A stretch of 64,000 nucleotides of DNA, taken from contig NZ_QVID01000001.1 in the NCBI RefSeq assembly GCF_003413745.1, forward strand, positions 1,736,001 to 1,800,000, read 5' to 3'. A program made the translations under genes and the position numbers. Position 1 is the stretch's first letter. Every line of letters starts with the position of its first letter. The DNA is from Marixanthomonas ophiurae (GTDB lineage Bacteria; Bacteroidota; Bacteroidia; Flavobacteriales; Flavobacteriaceae). Below the pieces are notes generated by a model that saw only the letters and a program-made list of their open reading frames with translations, was not told where the DNA came from and searched no databases. This document shows positions 24,214-33,022 of the stretch, piece after piece.

Positions 24214-25521
24214 ATGAATCATCTTTTACTAATTCTAAAAAGAGAATATTTAAATAAAGTACGTAACAAGTCATTTATCATTATGACTTTTTTAAGTCCG
24301 TTAATATTGGTAGGTATTTTTACGTTGGTAGCTTATTTATCAAATATTAATAGCGATAGCGTGCGTACTATCACAATTTTGGATGAAAGTCAACTGTTTG
24401 TCGATCAATTTGAAGATACTGGCTCCATAGATTACAAACCATTGAGCGATATTTCGCTTGCTGAAGCCAAAAAACTCTCCGAAGAGTCTGAATATTATGG
24501 ATTTTTGTACATTCCGAAGACACAGACTATTGATGAGCTTGCAAACAAAATCACATTTTATTCTGAAGACTCCCCTTCTTTGACTATTATGGACGATATC
24601 CAAGATGCCATAGAAGAAAAAGTAAACACAGAAAAACTACAGGAAGCAGGGATCGATTCTAAAAAAATAGAAGAGCTTCGTATTAAAATAAATACAAATT
24701 TAGAAACCTACGCTGGGCAGGAAACCTCAAAACTAGGATCGGGTCTTAAGTTAATATTTGGTGGAGCCGCTGGTTATCTATTGTTTATGTTTATCATTAT
24801 TTATGGAAACATGATTATGCGCAGTGTTATAGAGGAGAAAACTAGTAGGATTATTGAGGTGATTATTTCTTCAGTAAAACCTATGAAACTGTTATTAGGT
24901 AAAATTTTTGGTACAACCTTGGCCGGAATTACACAATTTGTAGCTTGGATGTTATTAATAGGTGTGTTTAGTGTAGTTGTTACTTCTGTATTAGGTATAG
25001 ACCCTTCAGCAGTACAAACTCCTCAGCAACAAATGCTAGAAGCCAATGGTAGTGGGGCGGAACAGATAGCAATGGAAGTTATTCACGAAATTAACTCATT
25101 GCCAATAGCCAATTTAATTATCATGTTTATATTGTTTTTTATTGGCGGTTATTTGCTATACGCTTCGTTATATGCAGCTATTGGAGCTGCTGTAGATAGC
25201 GAGACCGATACGCAACAATTTATGATGCCTATTTTAATGCCATTGATTTTGGCTGTGTATGTAGGTTTCTTTACTGTAATTGATAATCCACATGGTACGG
25301 TTTCTCAGGTATTTTCTTTTATACCATTTACCTCACCCGTAGTAATGCTCATGCGTATTCCATTTGGAGTACCTATTTGGCAACAAATTGTATCAGTAGT
25401 TATTTTATTTGCTACATTTATAGGTACAGTGTGGTTTGCTTCAAAAATATACCGAGTGGGTATTTTGATGTATGGAAAAAAAGCAAGCTACAAAGAGATT
25501 ATCAAGTGGCTTAAATACTAA
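24214..25521 (+). CDS. ABC-2 type permease (NatB-like)
   Basis: 435 aa. Helix 1 at about 20-42, a large extracytoplasmic domain at about 43-185, then five C-terminal helices. The NatB-like signature MRSVIEEKTSRIIEVIISSV lies at about 206-225, next to the helix that contacts the ATPase. Encoded 5 bp after the ATPase and 2 bp before the MscS gene. Confidence 0.9.
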   Translation: MNHLLLILKREYLNKVRNKSFIIMTFLSPLILVGIFTLVAYLSNINSDSVRTITILDESQLFVDQFEDTGSIDYKPLSDISLAEAKKLSEESEYYGFLYIPKTQTIDELANKITFYSEDSPSLTIMDDIQDAIEEKVNTEKLQEAGIDSKKIEELRIKINTNLETYAGQETSKLGSGLKLIFGGAAGYLLFMFIIIYGNMIMRSVIEEKTSRIIEVIISSVKPMKLLLGKIFGTTLAGITQFVAWMLLIGVFSVVVTSVLGIDPSAVQTPQQQMLEANGSGAEQIAMEVIHEINSLPIANLIIMFILFFIGGYLLYASLYAAIGAAVDSETDTQQFMMPILMPLILAVYVGFFTVIDNPHGTVSQVFSFIPFTSPVVMLMRIPFGVPIWQQIVSVVILFATFIGTVWFASKIYRVGILMYGKKASYKEIIKWLKY

Positions 25522-25523
25522 TA

Positions 25524-26420
25524 ATGATTCAGCAGGAAAACGTTTCTGAAAAAATAGAAGAAGTTGTAACGAACGATATTTGGGGAAGTATAAAAGATTT
25601 TCTCCAATTAGGCGCAAATTTTGGCGAAGGGGATAAGCAAGTAAATGTGACCATTGGCTTGTTGTTGCTTATCATCATATCATTTTTTATTGCAAGTTTT
25701 ATTTTAAAGTGGATACGGCGTTTGTATACCCGTAAAATGCAAGAATCTGACAAGCGTAAGTTTATAAGTGTTTTTAAATTTATAAAATACGTTACTTACA
25801 TTGTAGTTGTTTTTGTTGTTTTAAGTGTTGCAGGATTTAATATTACCCCCTTTTTAGCAGCTTCTGCAGCACTATTGGTTGGTTTGGGGTTAGCACTTCA
25901 AGACCTTTTTAAAGATATAATAGGTGGTATTTTCATTATCCTAGACAAATCACTTTTGGTGGGCGATATTATTGAATTAAACAGTAAAGTTGGTAGAGTA
26001 ATAGATATAAAGTTGCGTACCACCCGTGCCATTACACGTGATGATAAGATTATCATCATTCCCAACCATAAATTTATTACCGATACTATATACAATTACA
26101 CCCAAAACCATCGAACTACAAGGGAATATGTAAAAGTTGGAGTTGCTTACGGAAGTGATACAAACTTGGTTAAAGATCTGCTTTTGCAAAGTGCCGAAAA
26201 ACAAAAAGGTGTGTTAAAAAGTCCTAAACCTTTCGTATTATTTGAGGATTTTGGAGATTCAGCACTTATATTTAGTATCTACTTTTATATTGGTGACAGT
26301 TTTGTCGATCCTCGTATTAAAAGTGAGATGCGTTTTCGTATAGACCAACTGTTTAGAGAAAACCAAATTACCATCCCGTTCCCGCAACGCGATGTACACT
26401 TATTTCAAACTAAAAAATAA
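25524..26420 (+). CDS. Small-conductance mechanosensitive channel (MscS family)
   Basis: 298 aa. Three membrane helices; the pore-lining TM3 is Ala/Gly-rich (ASAALLVGLGLALQDLFKDI), followed by the beta domain with GVAYGSD (about 207-213) and the C-terminal alpha-beta domain ending FPQRDVHLF. It opens on membrane tension and relieves osmotic shock. Its place between an ABC exporter and a DUF6268 protein in one operon is typical of Flavobacteriaceae but unexplained. Confidence 0.93.
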   Translation: MIQQENVSEKIEEVVTNDIWGSIKDFLQLGANFGEGDKQVNVTIGLLLLIIISFFIASFILKWIRRLYTRKMQESDKRKFISVFKFIKYVTYIVVVFVVLSVAGFNITPFLAASAALLVGLGLALQDLFKDIIGGIFIILDKSLLVGDIIELNSKVGRVIDIKLRTTRAITRDDKIIIIPNHKFITDTIYNYTQNHRTTREYVKVGVAYGSDTNLVKDLLLQSAEKQKGVLKSPKPFVLFEDFGDSALIFSIYFYIGDSFVDPRIKSEMRFRIDQLFRENQITIPFPQRDVHLFQTKK

Positions 26421-26428
26421 TTAACAAT

Positions 26429-27361
26429 TTGAAAAACAAAAATAACGACGGTATTAAGAAATTTTTCACCCTATTTCTAATCCTATTTTGCAGTACTGTA
26501 TTTGCACAAACCACCGATCTTGCAAGGGTTGAATATTTAAACATTCCTTTTTCAAAATCAGATAACTCCATACAAAGGTATCGAGCCCTTGTTCAAGCGC
26601 CTATTCCTTTAGATAAGGAGAATAATAGCATTTTTGTAATTAGTTTGGAGTATCGCTATATCGATTTTTCCATAAAAGATACTGATGACCAACTTGCTTT
26701 TGGTGATAATTTAGTTGATTCCTCCCAAGATATGAGACTCAATTTAGGATATACTTGGAAGTTTAACAAAGATTGGCGTTTTGGCGTTAGGGCAGGAGCA
26801 CGGATTAACTCTACGTTGGAAAATAGCATAGAAAGTGACGATCTTGTGTACGAAGGTGGTATTTATGCCATTTTAGACAAAAAGGATGACTCTACAGCTA
26901 CCAAGCCATACCGACTTATTTTAGGACTTACCTATTCAACTACTCCTGGACGTAATTACCCCTTGCCACTCATAAACTACTTTAGAGAATTTCGTCCTAA
27001 TTGGACATTTACTTTGGGGGTGCCAAAGACCAATATACGCCATTATTTAAATGACAGTCATAAAGATGCAATACAAGCTTTTGCGACCTTGGATAATATT
27101 TATGCTAACCTTCAGAATAACTTTGTTCCAATGTCAAGCCAAAACCCAAATAATAAACAAGTGGAGAACATAGAGCATACCATCGGACTTTTAGGGTTGG
27201 GGTATGAGCACTTTTTTACAGACCATTTACTTTTTTATGGTTATGCCGCTCATTCTGTTTATAATAATTTCAGAATGGAAAATAATGATGGTGATAAAAT
27301 CTACGAAATAAACTCTACAAACACTCCTTACTTTCGAGCTGGATTAAAATTCAAATACTAA
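26429..27361 (+). CDS. DUF6268-type outer-membrane beta-barrel protein (TTG start)
   Basis: 310 aa from a TTG start at 26429, 8 bp after the MscS stop. No ATG, GTG or other TTG occurs before the end of the signal peptide (KKFFTLFLILFCSTVFAQ), so TTG is the only start that keeps it. The mature part is beta-barrel-like, with repeats of aromatic strands (FVISLEYRYIDFSI, MRLNLGYTWKFNKDWRFGVR, PYRLILGLTYS) and a C-terminal strand TPYFRAGLKFKY. It fits the DUF6268 group of Bacteroidota outer-membrane proteins. Function unknown. Confidence 0.78.
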   Translation: MKNKNNDGIKKFFTLFLILFCSTVFAQTTDLARVEYLNIPFSKSDNSIQRYRALVQAPIPLDKENNSIFVISLEYRYIDFSIKDTDDQLAFGDNLVDSSQDMRLNLGYTWKFNKDWRFGVRAGARINSTLENSIESDDLVYEGGIYAILDKKDDSTATKPYRLILGLTYSTTPGRNYPLPLINYFREFRPNWTFTLGVPKTNIRHYLNDSHKDAIQAFATLDNIYANLQNNFVPMSSQNPNNKQVENIEHTIGLLGLGYEHFFTDHLLFYGYAAHSVYNNFRMENNDGDKIYEINSTNTPYFRAGLKFKY

Positions 27362-27364
27362 GTT

Positions 27365-28528
27365 ATGCCAAAGATTTTAATAATTGAAGACGAAGCTTCT
27401 ATACGTCGTGTTTTGGTAAAAATCCTTACTGAAGAAAACGACACGTATGAAGTTACGGAGGCCGAAGATGGTCTAGAGGGAACCGAACTTATTAAAGACA
27501 AAGATTTCGACCTTGTACTTTGCGATATAAAAATGCCAAAAATGGATGGGGTAGAAGTGTTAGAATCCATAAAAAAAGTAAAACCAGAAACACCTATTGT
27601 TATGATTTCCGGTCACGGAGATATTGATACCGCTGTCAATACTATGCGAATGGGTGCATTCGACTATATTTCAAAGCCGCCAGATTTAAACAGATTGCTA
27701 AATACCGTTCGTATAGCCTTAGACCGAAAGGAATTAGTAGTAGAAAATACCCGATTGAAGAAAAAGGTAGGTAAGAACTATCAAATGATAGGGGAATCTG
27801 AAGAAATTCTTCACATTAAAGAAATGATTGAAAAAGTGGCCCCGACTGAAGCTAGAGTCCTTATAACAGGTCCTAACGGAACGGGTAAAGAACTAGTGGC
27901 CCATTGGTTACATCAAAAAAGTGACCGTAACAAAGGTCCAATGATCGAAGTAAATTGCGCCGCCATACCAAGTGAATTAATTGAAAGCGAACTGTTTGGT
28001 CACGTAAAAGGGGCCTTTACAAACGCTAATAAAGATCGAGCAGGAAAATTTGAAGCCGCTAATAAAGGAACTATCTTTTTAGATGAGGTAGGCGATATGA
28101 GTTTGTCTGCGCAGGCAAAAGTGTTGCGTGCCCTTCAAGAAAACAAAGTACAACGTGTAGGTAGCGATAAAGATATAAAAGTAAATGTACGTATTGTTGC
28201 CGCTACCAATAAAGACCTAAAAAAGGAAATTGAAGAAGGAAACTTCCGGGAAGATTTATACCATAGACTGGCTGTTATTTTAATTAAAGTTCCACCATTG
28301 AACGAGCGCCGAGATGACATTCCACTATTGGTAGATTATTTCAGCAAAAAAATAGCCGATGAGCACGGAACAGCAAATAAAAATTTCTCTGAGAAGGCCT
28401 TAAAAAAATTAAAAGAATACGACTGGACAGGAAATATCCGCGAACTTCGAAATGTAGTAGAACGGTTGATAATATTAGGAGGAACCGAAGTAAGTGAAAA
28501 AGATGTAAAACTATTTGCAACCAAATAA
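27365..28528 (+). CDS. NtrC-like sigma-54 response regulator lacking the DNA-binding HTH
   Basis: 387 aa. Receiver domain at 1-120 with acidic pocket EDE (8-10), phospho-acceptor D54 (LVLCDIKMPKMDG) and K104. The AAA+ domain spans about 140-370: Walker A GPNGTGKE (169-176), then GAFTNA at 216-221 where GAFTGA is the usual sigma-54 contact, and Walker B TIFLDEVGD. The protein ends right after the AAA+ lid (VVERLIILGG), so the Fis-type HTH is absent. It may act from solution or on a partner. No histidine kinase is adjacent. In an operon with transport and polyphosphate genes. Confidence 0.9.
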   Translation: MPKILIIEDEASIRRVLVKILTEENDTYEVTEAEDGLEGTELIKDKDFDLVLCDIKMPKMDGVEVLESIKKVKPETPIVMISGHGDIDTAVNTMRMGAFDYISKPPDLNRLLNTVRIALDRKELVVENTRLKKKVGKNYQMIGESEEILHIKEMIEKVAPTEARVLITGPNGTGKELVAHWLHQKSDRNKGPMIEVNCAAIPSELIESELFGHVKGAFTNANKDRAGKFEAANKGTIFLDEVGDMSLSAQAKVLRALQENKVQRVGSDKDIKVNVRIVAATNKDLKKEIEEGNFREDLYHRLAVILIKVPPLNERRDDIPLLVDYFSKKIADEHGTANKNFSEKALKKLKEYDWTGNIRELRNVVERLIILGGTEVSEKDVKLFATK

Positions 28529-28535
28529 ATACACT

Positions 28536-29414
28536 ATGAAAGCGTTTAATATTTCAGATTATAAAGTATCTAAGAAAGTAAACATTAAAGAAACAACAAC
28601 TAAAGTTGATTTAGACGCTACAAAAGATGAAGTAAAAGATGCTTTAAAAACTACCCGCAAAGATTTAGCTAAGTTTCAGGATACTATGTATGCCCATGGC
28701 AAATACGCTGCATTAATTTGTTTGCAAGGAATGGATACAGCCGGAAAAGATAGCCTAATTCGTGAAGTTTTTGAAGAATTCAACAGTCGGGGAGTAGTAG
28801 TACACAGTTTTAAAACACCTTCAAAAAACGAATTAAAACACGATTACCTTTGGCGCCATTATATAGCATTGCCACAACGTGGAAAATTCGGTGTTTTTAA
28901 CCGTACCCATTACGAAAATGTATTGGTTACGCGCGTTCACCCCGAATATATTTTAAATGAAAACATACCTGATGTAAACCAAGTTTCAGATATAGATGAA
29001 ACCTTTTGGCAACAACGTTTCGAACAAATAAATGCATTTGAAAAGACACTATCCGAAAACGGAACAGTAATTTTCAAATTCTTTTTAAATATTAGCAAAG
29101 AAGAACAAAAACAACGTTTGTTAAGACGATTGAATAAAAAAGACAAAAATTGGAAGTTCTCGCCCGGCGATTTAAAAGAACGTAAACTTTGGAATGAGTA
29201 TATGAAATGCTACGAAGACGTTTTAAATAATACGTCGACTGAATATGCTCCGTGGTATATCATTCCTTCCGATAGCAAACCAACTGCTCGTTATTTGGTT
29301 TCAAAAATATTGTATGAAACCATGTTCAACTTTAAAGATATCAAAGAACCTGAGTTGGAACCCGAAATTAAAGCCAAGATTTCGGAATATAAAGAACAAT
29401 TAAAAAATGAATAG
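28536..29414 (+). CDS. Polyphosphate kinase 2 family (PPK2)
   Basis: 292 aa from the ATG at 28536; an in-frame TTG at 28515 overlaps the previous gene and is less likely. Walker A-like GMDTAGKDS (about 65-73), lid arginines (WRHYIALPQRGKFGVF), and FNRTHYENVLVTRVH as the Walker B segment. These are the hallmarks of PPK2 enzymes of the polyphosphate:nucleotide phosphotransferase subgroup. Such enzymes usually transfer phosphate from polyphosphate to AMP or ADP. Cotranscribed with the NtrC-like gene 7 bp upstream, suggesting a starvation or energy theme. Confidence 0.9.
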   Translation: MKAFNISDYKVSKKVNIKETTTKVDLDATKDEVKDALKTTRKDLAKFQDTMYAHGKYAALICLQGMDTAGKDSLIREVFEEFNSRGVVVHSFKTPSKNELKHDYLWRHYIALPQRGKFGVFNRTHYENVLVTRVHPEYILNENIPDVNQVSDIDETFWQQRFEQINAFEKTLSENGTVIFKFFLNISKEEQKQRLLRRLNKKDKNWKFSPGDLKERKLWNEYMKCYEDVLNNTSTEYAPWYIIPSDSKPTARYLVSKILYETMFNFKDIKEPELEPEIKAKISEYKEQLKNE

Positions 29415-29473
29415 CAAACAAACTACAATGAAAATTGGTTTGTACCGTTATTCAAATTGAAAATAGATTATCT

Positions 29474-30886
29474 ATGAATAAATTAGCTACCCTAATTCTC
29501 ACCGCTTTATTTTTCTCTCAATCCTACGCCCAAAAAGTCAATATTGAAGATTCACTTACCATTCGTAATATCTATGATATGGCTTTATTAAATGGAAAAA
29601 GCTATGATTGGCTAGACCATCTTTCCAACGAAATTGGCGGAAGACTCTCAGGTTCTTTAGAGGCGCAAGAAGCTGTTGAGTATACTGAAGCAGAATTAAA
29701 TAAATTAGGTCTTGATAAGGTTTGGTTGCAACCTGTAATGGTGCCAAAATGGACGCGGGGAACCAAAGAATACGCGTATATTGAAACCGCTCCTGGACTT
29801 TCCACTACAACCGATATTTGTGCATTAGGAGGTTCCGTAGCTACACCAGCATTAGGTTTAAAAGCTGAGGTTATTGAGGTACAAGGATTAGAAGATTTAA
29901 AAAATTACGGACGGGAACAAATAGAAGGTAAAATTGTTTTTTATAACCGTCCTATGCAAGCTAATTTAATTAATACTTTTGAAGCCTACGGCGGTTGCGT
30001 AGATCAACGCTATGCCGGAGCTATGGAAGCTGCTAAATACGGAGCCGTTGGTATTGTAGTCCGCTCTATGAATTTACGTAAAGACGATTTACCCCATACG
30101 GGCACCATGAGCTATGGAGATACGCCTGCCAATCAAAGAATTCCTGCTTGTGCAATTAGTACCAATGGGGCCGATTATTTAAGCAGGGCATTGGGTATAA
30201 AACCAGACCTTAAATTTTATTTCAAACAAAACTGTAAAACATTTGATGATGTTCAGTCATATAACGTTATTGGAGAAATTACTGGAACAACATACCCAAA
30301 TAAATATATTGTAGTAGGCGGTCATTTAGATTCTTGGGACTTAGGTGATGGTTCTCACGACGATGGCGCAGGCTGCGTACAGTCTATGGAAGTATTGCGG
30401 TTGTTTAAAGAAATAAATTACAAACCAAAACACAGTGTTCGGGTAGTATTGTTTATGAATGAAGAAAATGGACTTCGTGGTGGAAAGAAATATGCTGAGC
30501 AAGCAAAACTGAAAAATGAACAACATATTTTTGCATTAGAAAGTGATGCCGGCGGATTTACCCCGAGAGGTTTTTCATTCGATACCGATGCTGCAAACTT
30601 TGCACAAATTGAAAGCTGGAAACCATTATTTGAACCCTATTTAATCCATTCTTTCACTAAAGGTGGAAGTGGAGCAGATATTGGCCCTTTAAAAGATGAG
30701 AACATTGTTTTAGCAGGATTACGTCCTGATTCGCAACGCTATTTTGACCATCATCACGCCGCTAATGATACGTTCGATGCTATTAACAAGCGCGAACTAG
30801 AATTGGGTGGTGCAACTATGGCAAGTTTGGTATACTTAATTGATAAATACGGAACTAAAACTGAAATGAGCAAAGTTAAAAACTAA
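29474..30886 (+). CDS. Secreted M28-family metallopeptidase with PA domain
   Basis: 470 aa from the ATG at 29474, which begins a clean signal peptide (MNKLATLILTALFFSQSYAQ). A PA (protease-associated) insert lies at about 110-225. Zinc-site motifs follow in order: GGHLDSWDLGDG (His), DDGAGC (bridging Asp), NEENG (Glu pair), SDAGG (Asp), HHHAAND (last His). These match M28 aminopeptidases/carboxypeptidase Q-like enzymes that trim peptides outside the cytoplasm. Operon member, 59 bp after ppk2. Confidence 0.9.
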   Translation: MNKLATLILTALFFSQSYAQKVNIEDSLTIRNIYDMALLNGKSYDWLDHLSNEIGGRLSGSLEAQEAVEYTEAELNKLGLDKVWLQPVMVPKWTRGTKEYAYIETAPGLSTTTDICALGGSVATPALGLKAEVIEVQGLEDLKNYGREQIEGKIVFYNRPMQANLINTFEAYGGCVDQRYAGAMEAAKYGAVGIVVRSMNLRKDDLPHTGTMSYGDTPANQRIPACAISTNGADYLSRALGIKPDLKFYFKQNCKTFDDVQSYNVIGEITGTTYPNKYIVVGGHLDSWDLGDGSHDDGAGCVQSMEVLRLFKEINYKPKHSVRVVLFMNEENGLRGGKKYAEQAKLKNEQHIFALESDAGGFTPRGFSFDTDAANFAQIESWKPLFEPYLIHSFTKGGSGADIGPLKDENIVLAGLRPDSQRYFDHHHAANDTFDAINKRELELGGATMASLVYLIDKYGTKTEMSKVKN

Positions 30887-30891
30887 AAGAG

Positions 30892-31602
30892 ATGAGTTTT
30901 TTAACAGCAGAATGGAGAAGATTAGCTTTTGCCAATTATGAAGTAGACCCTAAATCACTTCAAAAATTCCTTCCTGCTCATACCGAATTAGATATATTTA
31001 ATAATACTCACTATGCTAGTCTAGTAGGGTTTATGTTTAAAAACGTAAAACTATTAGGAGTAAAAGTACCTTTTCACGTAAACTTCGAGGAAGTGAATCT
31101 TCGCTTTTATGTGCGATACAAATCTAAAACTGGCTGGAAGCGCGGTGTTGTATTTGTAAAAGAAATTGTCCCTAAAAGAGCAGTTACTTTTATAGCCAAT
31201 ACTTTTTATAATGAACGATATGAAACACAAAAAATGAATCATATCTGGAAGAGTAAAAACGATAGTCTCATTACGGAATACCATTGGTCACAAAAGGGTA
31301 AAGAACAGTTTTTTAAACTCGATACCGAATTAATCCCCCATTCAATTCAAGCAGGTTCTGAAGACGAATTTATAACAGAGCATTATTGGGGTTACGGCAA
31401 ACAAACAGACCGTAAAACCACCGAATATGAAGTTACGCACCCTAAATGGGGTGTTTATAATGTGAATAATTATGATATTCAAGTAGATTTTGCTGCAAAT
31501 TATGGGTCTGATTTTGAGTTTTTAAATGCAGCTACACCAACTTCAGTTATGCTTGCAGAAGGTTCACCTATTAGCATCGAGGGAAAAAATACCATCAAGT
31601 AG
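30892..31602 (+). CDS. DUF2071 (YqjF-like) protein
   Basis: 236 aa, cytoplasmic. The sequence matches DUF2071/YqjF: LTAEWRRLAFANYEVDP at the start, YASLVGFMFKNVKLLG, VNFEEVNLRFYVRY, and ITEHYWGYGKQTDRKT. The fold is acetoacetate decarboxylase-like by family knowledge, with no established reaction. Last gene of the operon starting at 23282. It abuts the convergent gene at 31603 with no visible terminator. Confidence 0.85.
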   Translation: MSFLTAEWRRLAFANYEVDPKSLQKFLPAHTELDIFNNTHYASLVGFMFKNVKLLGVKVPFHVNFEEVNLRFYVRYKSKTGWKRGVVFVKEIVPKRAVTFIANTFYNERYETQKMNHIWKSKNDSLITEYHWSQKGKEQFFKLDTELIPHSIQAGSEDEFITEHYWGYGKQTDRKTTEYEVTHPKWGVYNVNNYDIQVDFAANYGSDFEFLNAATPTSVMLAEGSPISIEGKNTIK

Positions 31603-32274
31603 TTACCACCAAACCACAAAGAATTTTTCTACAATACCCTTTTGCTTTTTATAAACCAAAGGGGATTTTTTCTTGGCTATAAGCGAGGAAACACGTTCTT
31701 TGGCTTCGGAAAACGAAAACCAATCGGTCAAGCTTTCAGGCGAGAGCAACCATTGTTTTTTATCAGGGATTGCAAATTGAGCATCACTAGATTCTTCGGT
31801 ATCAAATTCTGAAAAAGGAAGGTATGTACCCACTACACATTCTTGATAATACTCAGGGAGTTGTTCTTTGTTGAAATATTTCGGAAGAAATAAAAATGAT
31901 TTAATACAAACTTGCTGCTCAATCTCAGCAATATTAAGTTGTAATTCTTTTAAAGCTACAGCTGTTTCAGAAGCGTATAATAACGGGAACTGTTTTTCTT
32001 TTACTTTATCCAGCTTTTCTTGTAAAGTATCTTTCCGGTTGGGGCCAATCCATTTGGCTGTGTATTTCGGGCCTAAACTATCATCAAACAAGTAAAATTT
32101 ACAAGCCAGTTCAATATGAAGTGTTTTGTTGGTTTTACTGTCAAAAACTAAATAATCTAATTCACCCAAAGTTTGTGTTTCACCTTGTATTTGGATATTG
32201 GCCGCGTGTAACTGGTATCGTTTGGAGTGTTTCAGAAGGAATTCAAAACATACTTCCGCTTGCTTTCCCAGCAT
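31603..32274 (-). CDS. DUF1853 protein, apparently 5'-truncated or with lost start
   Basis: 223 aa from the ATG at 32274 (a TTG lies one codon earlier). The DUF1853 core is present: LGKQAEVCFEFLLKHSKRYQ, QTLGELDYLVFD, HIELACKFYLFDD, and a C-terminal W-rich region. The same frame stays open upstream to an in-frame TGA at 32484-32482, about 68 codons. Those codons read like the missing N-terminus (KEEIDTSQFQFPSKLMLGKQ) but include no ATG, GTG or TTG. Family members usually have this N-terminal segment, so the start may have been removed, or a frameshift hides it. Confidence 0.7.
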   Translation of the reverse strand: MLGKQAEVCFEFLLKHSKRYQLHAANIQIQGETQTLGELDYLVFDSKTNKTLHIELACKFYLFDDSLGPKYTAKWIGPNRKDTLQEKLDKVKEKQFPLLYASETAVALKELQLNIAEIEQQVCIKSFLFLPKYFNKEQLPEYYQECVVGTYLPFSEFDTEESSDAQFAIPDKKQWLLSPESLTDWFSFSEAKERVSSLIAKKKSPLVYKKQKGIVEKFFVVWW

Positions 32275-32491
32275 CAATTTTGAAGGAAACTGAAACTGCG
32301 AGGTATCAATTTCTTCTTTAGTAAAAGAAAAAAAAGAAAATGGAAAAGACTCCGAAACGCCTTTCAGGTCCGATGCTTTTATAAAATTATCTAATGTGTT
32401 AGTTGATATAATATCTTTTCTGTTAAGGCTTAATTTTTCGACACCTGAGTAGCGCGACGGTAGGAGGGATTTATCGAAGGCTCAGTACCCG

Positions 32492-32947
32492 TTAGCTCTT
32501 CACCACACTTTCATATTTTTCAATCCATTCATCAACCGTCATTTTGCCAAGTAGTTCAGCTATTAAATCGAAAGGGATTTTCTTAGGGTTTTTAAACCGA
32601 ATACAGCTTTTTCCCATATCTAGTTTGTTAGAAGCATGCTTAGGCCATTCGTTCGTAAACCAATTTAGTAAGTCAGGATCGCTGTAAATTCCAGAATGAT
32701 ATAGCGCAATGTGGTTTTTTTGAGATGCTAAGTTTATAAAAGGCAACGGCTGTTTGGGGTCGCAATGATATCCGTCAGGATATCTGGAGTGCGGAACAAC
32801 ATACCCTAGCATTCCGTAATTCATTTGTTCTTTAAAGCCTTTGGGCAGGTTTTCTAAAATTAAATTCCTAAATTTTGTAATGACTTCTTTACGATCTTCA
32901 GGAAGTTCGGTGATGTATTGCTCAGGTGTTTTGGCGTGAGACTGCAT
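32492..32947 (-). CDS. DUF1801-domain protein
   Basis: 151 aa, cytoplasmic. It matches the DUF1801/YdhG-like fold: TPEQYITELPEDRKEVITKF, FKEQMNYGMLGYVVP, FINLASQKNHIALYHSG, GKSCIRFKNPKKIPFDLIAE. Members are often annotated as iron-chaperone (frataxin-like fold) proteins without firm evidence. It is divergent from the MATE gene, with 75 bp between the starts. Confidence 0.85.
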   Translation of the reverse strand: MQSHAKTPEQYITELPEDRKEVITKFRNLILENLPKGFKEQMNYGMLGYVVPHSRYPDGYHCDPKQPLPFINLASQKNHIALYHSGIYSDPDLLNWFTNEWPKHASNKLDMGKSCIRFKNPKKIPFDLIAELLGKMTVDEWIEKYESVVKS

Positions 32948-32997
32948 GGTTTTGAAATTTTACGGAAAGTTACCAAATTTAGTCCGATTGGGTTTGC

Positions 32998-33005
32998 TAC
33001 CTTTG
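32998..33005 (+). promoter_or_regulatory. -7 element that places the MATE start
   Basis: TACCTTTG (TAnnTTTG) predicts a transcript starting near 33012. This excludes an in-frame TTG at 32918 and supports the TTG at 33023. Confidence 0.5.
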
Positions 33006-33022
33006 CCAAAAAAATTTTCAAG

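Noticed and set aside
29428-29460. Ten-codon ORF (MKIGLYRYSN) before the M28 peptidase gene
   Set aside because: No terminator or hairpin separates it from the gene and it has no distinctive codons; probably chance within the 59-bp gap.
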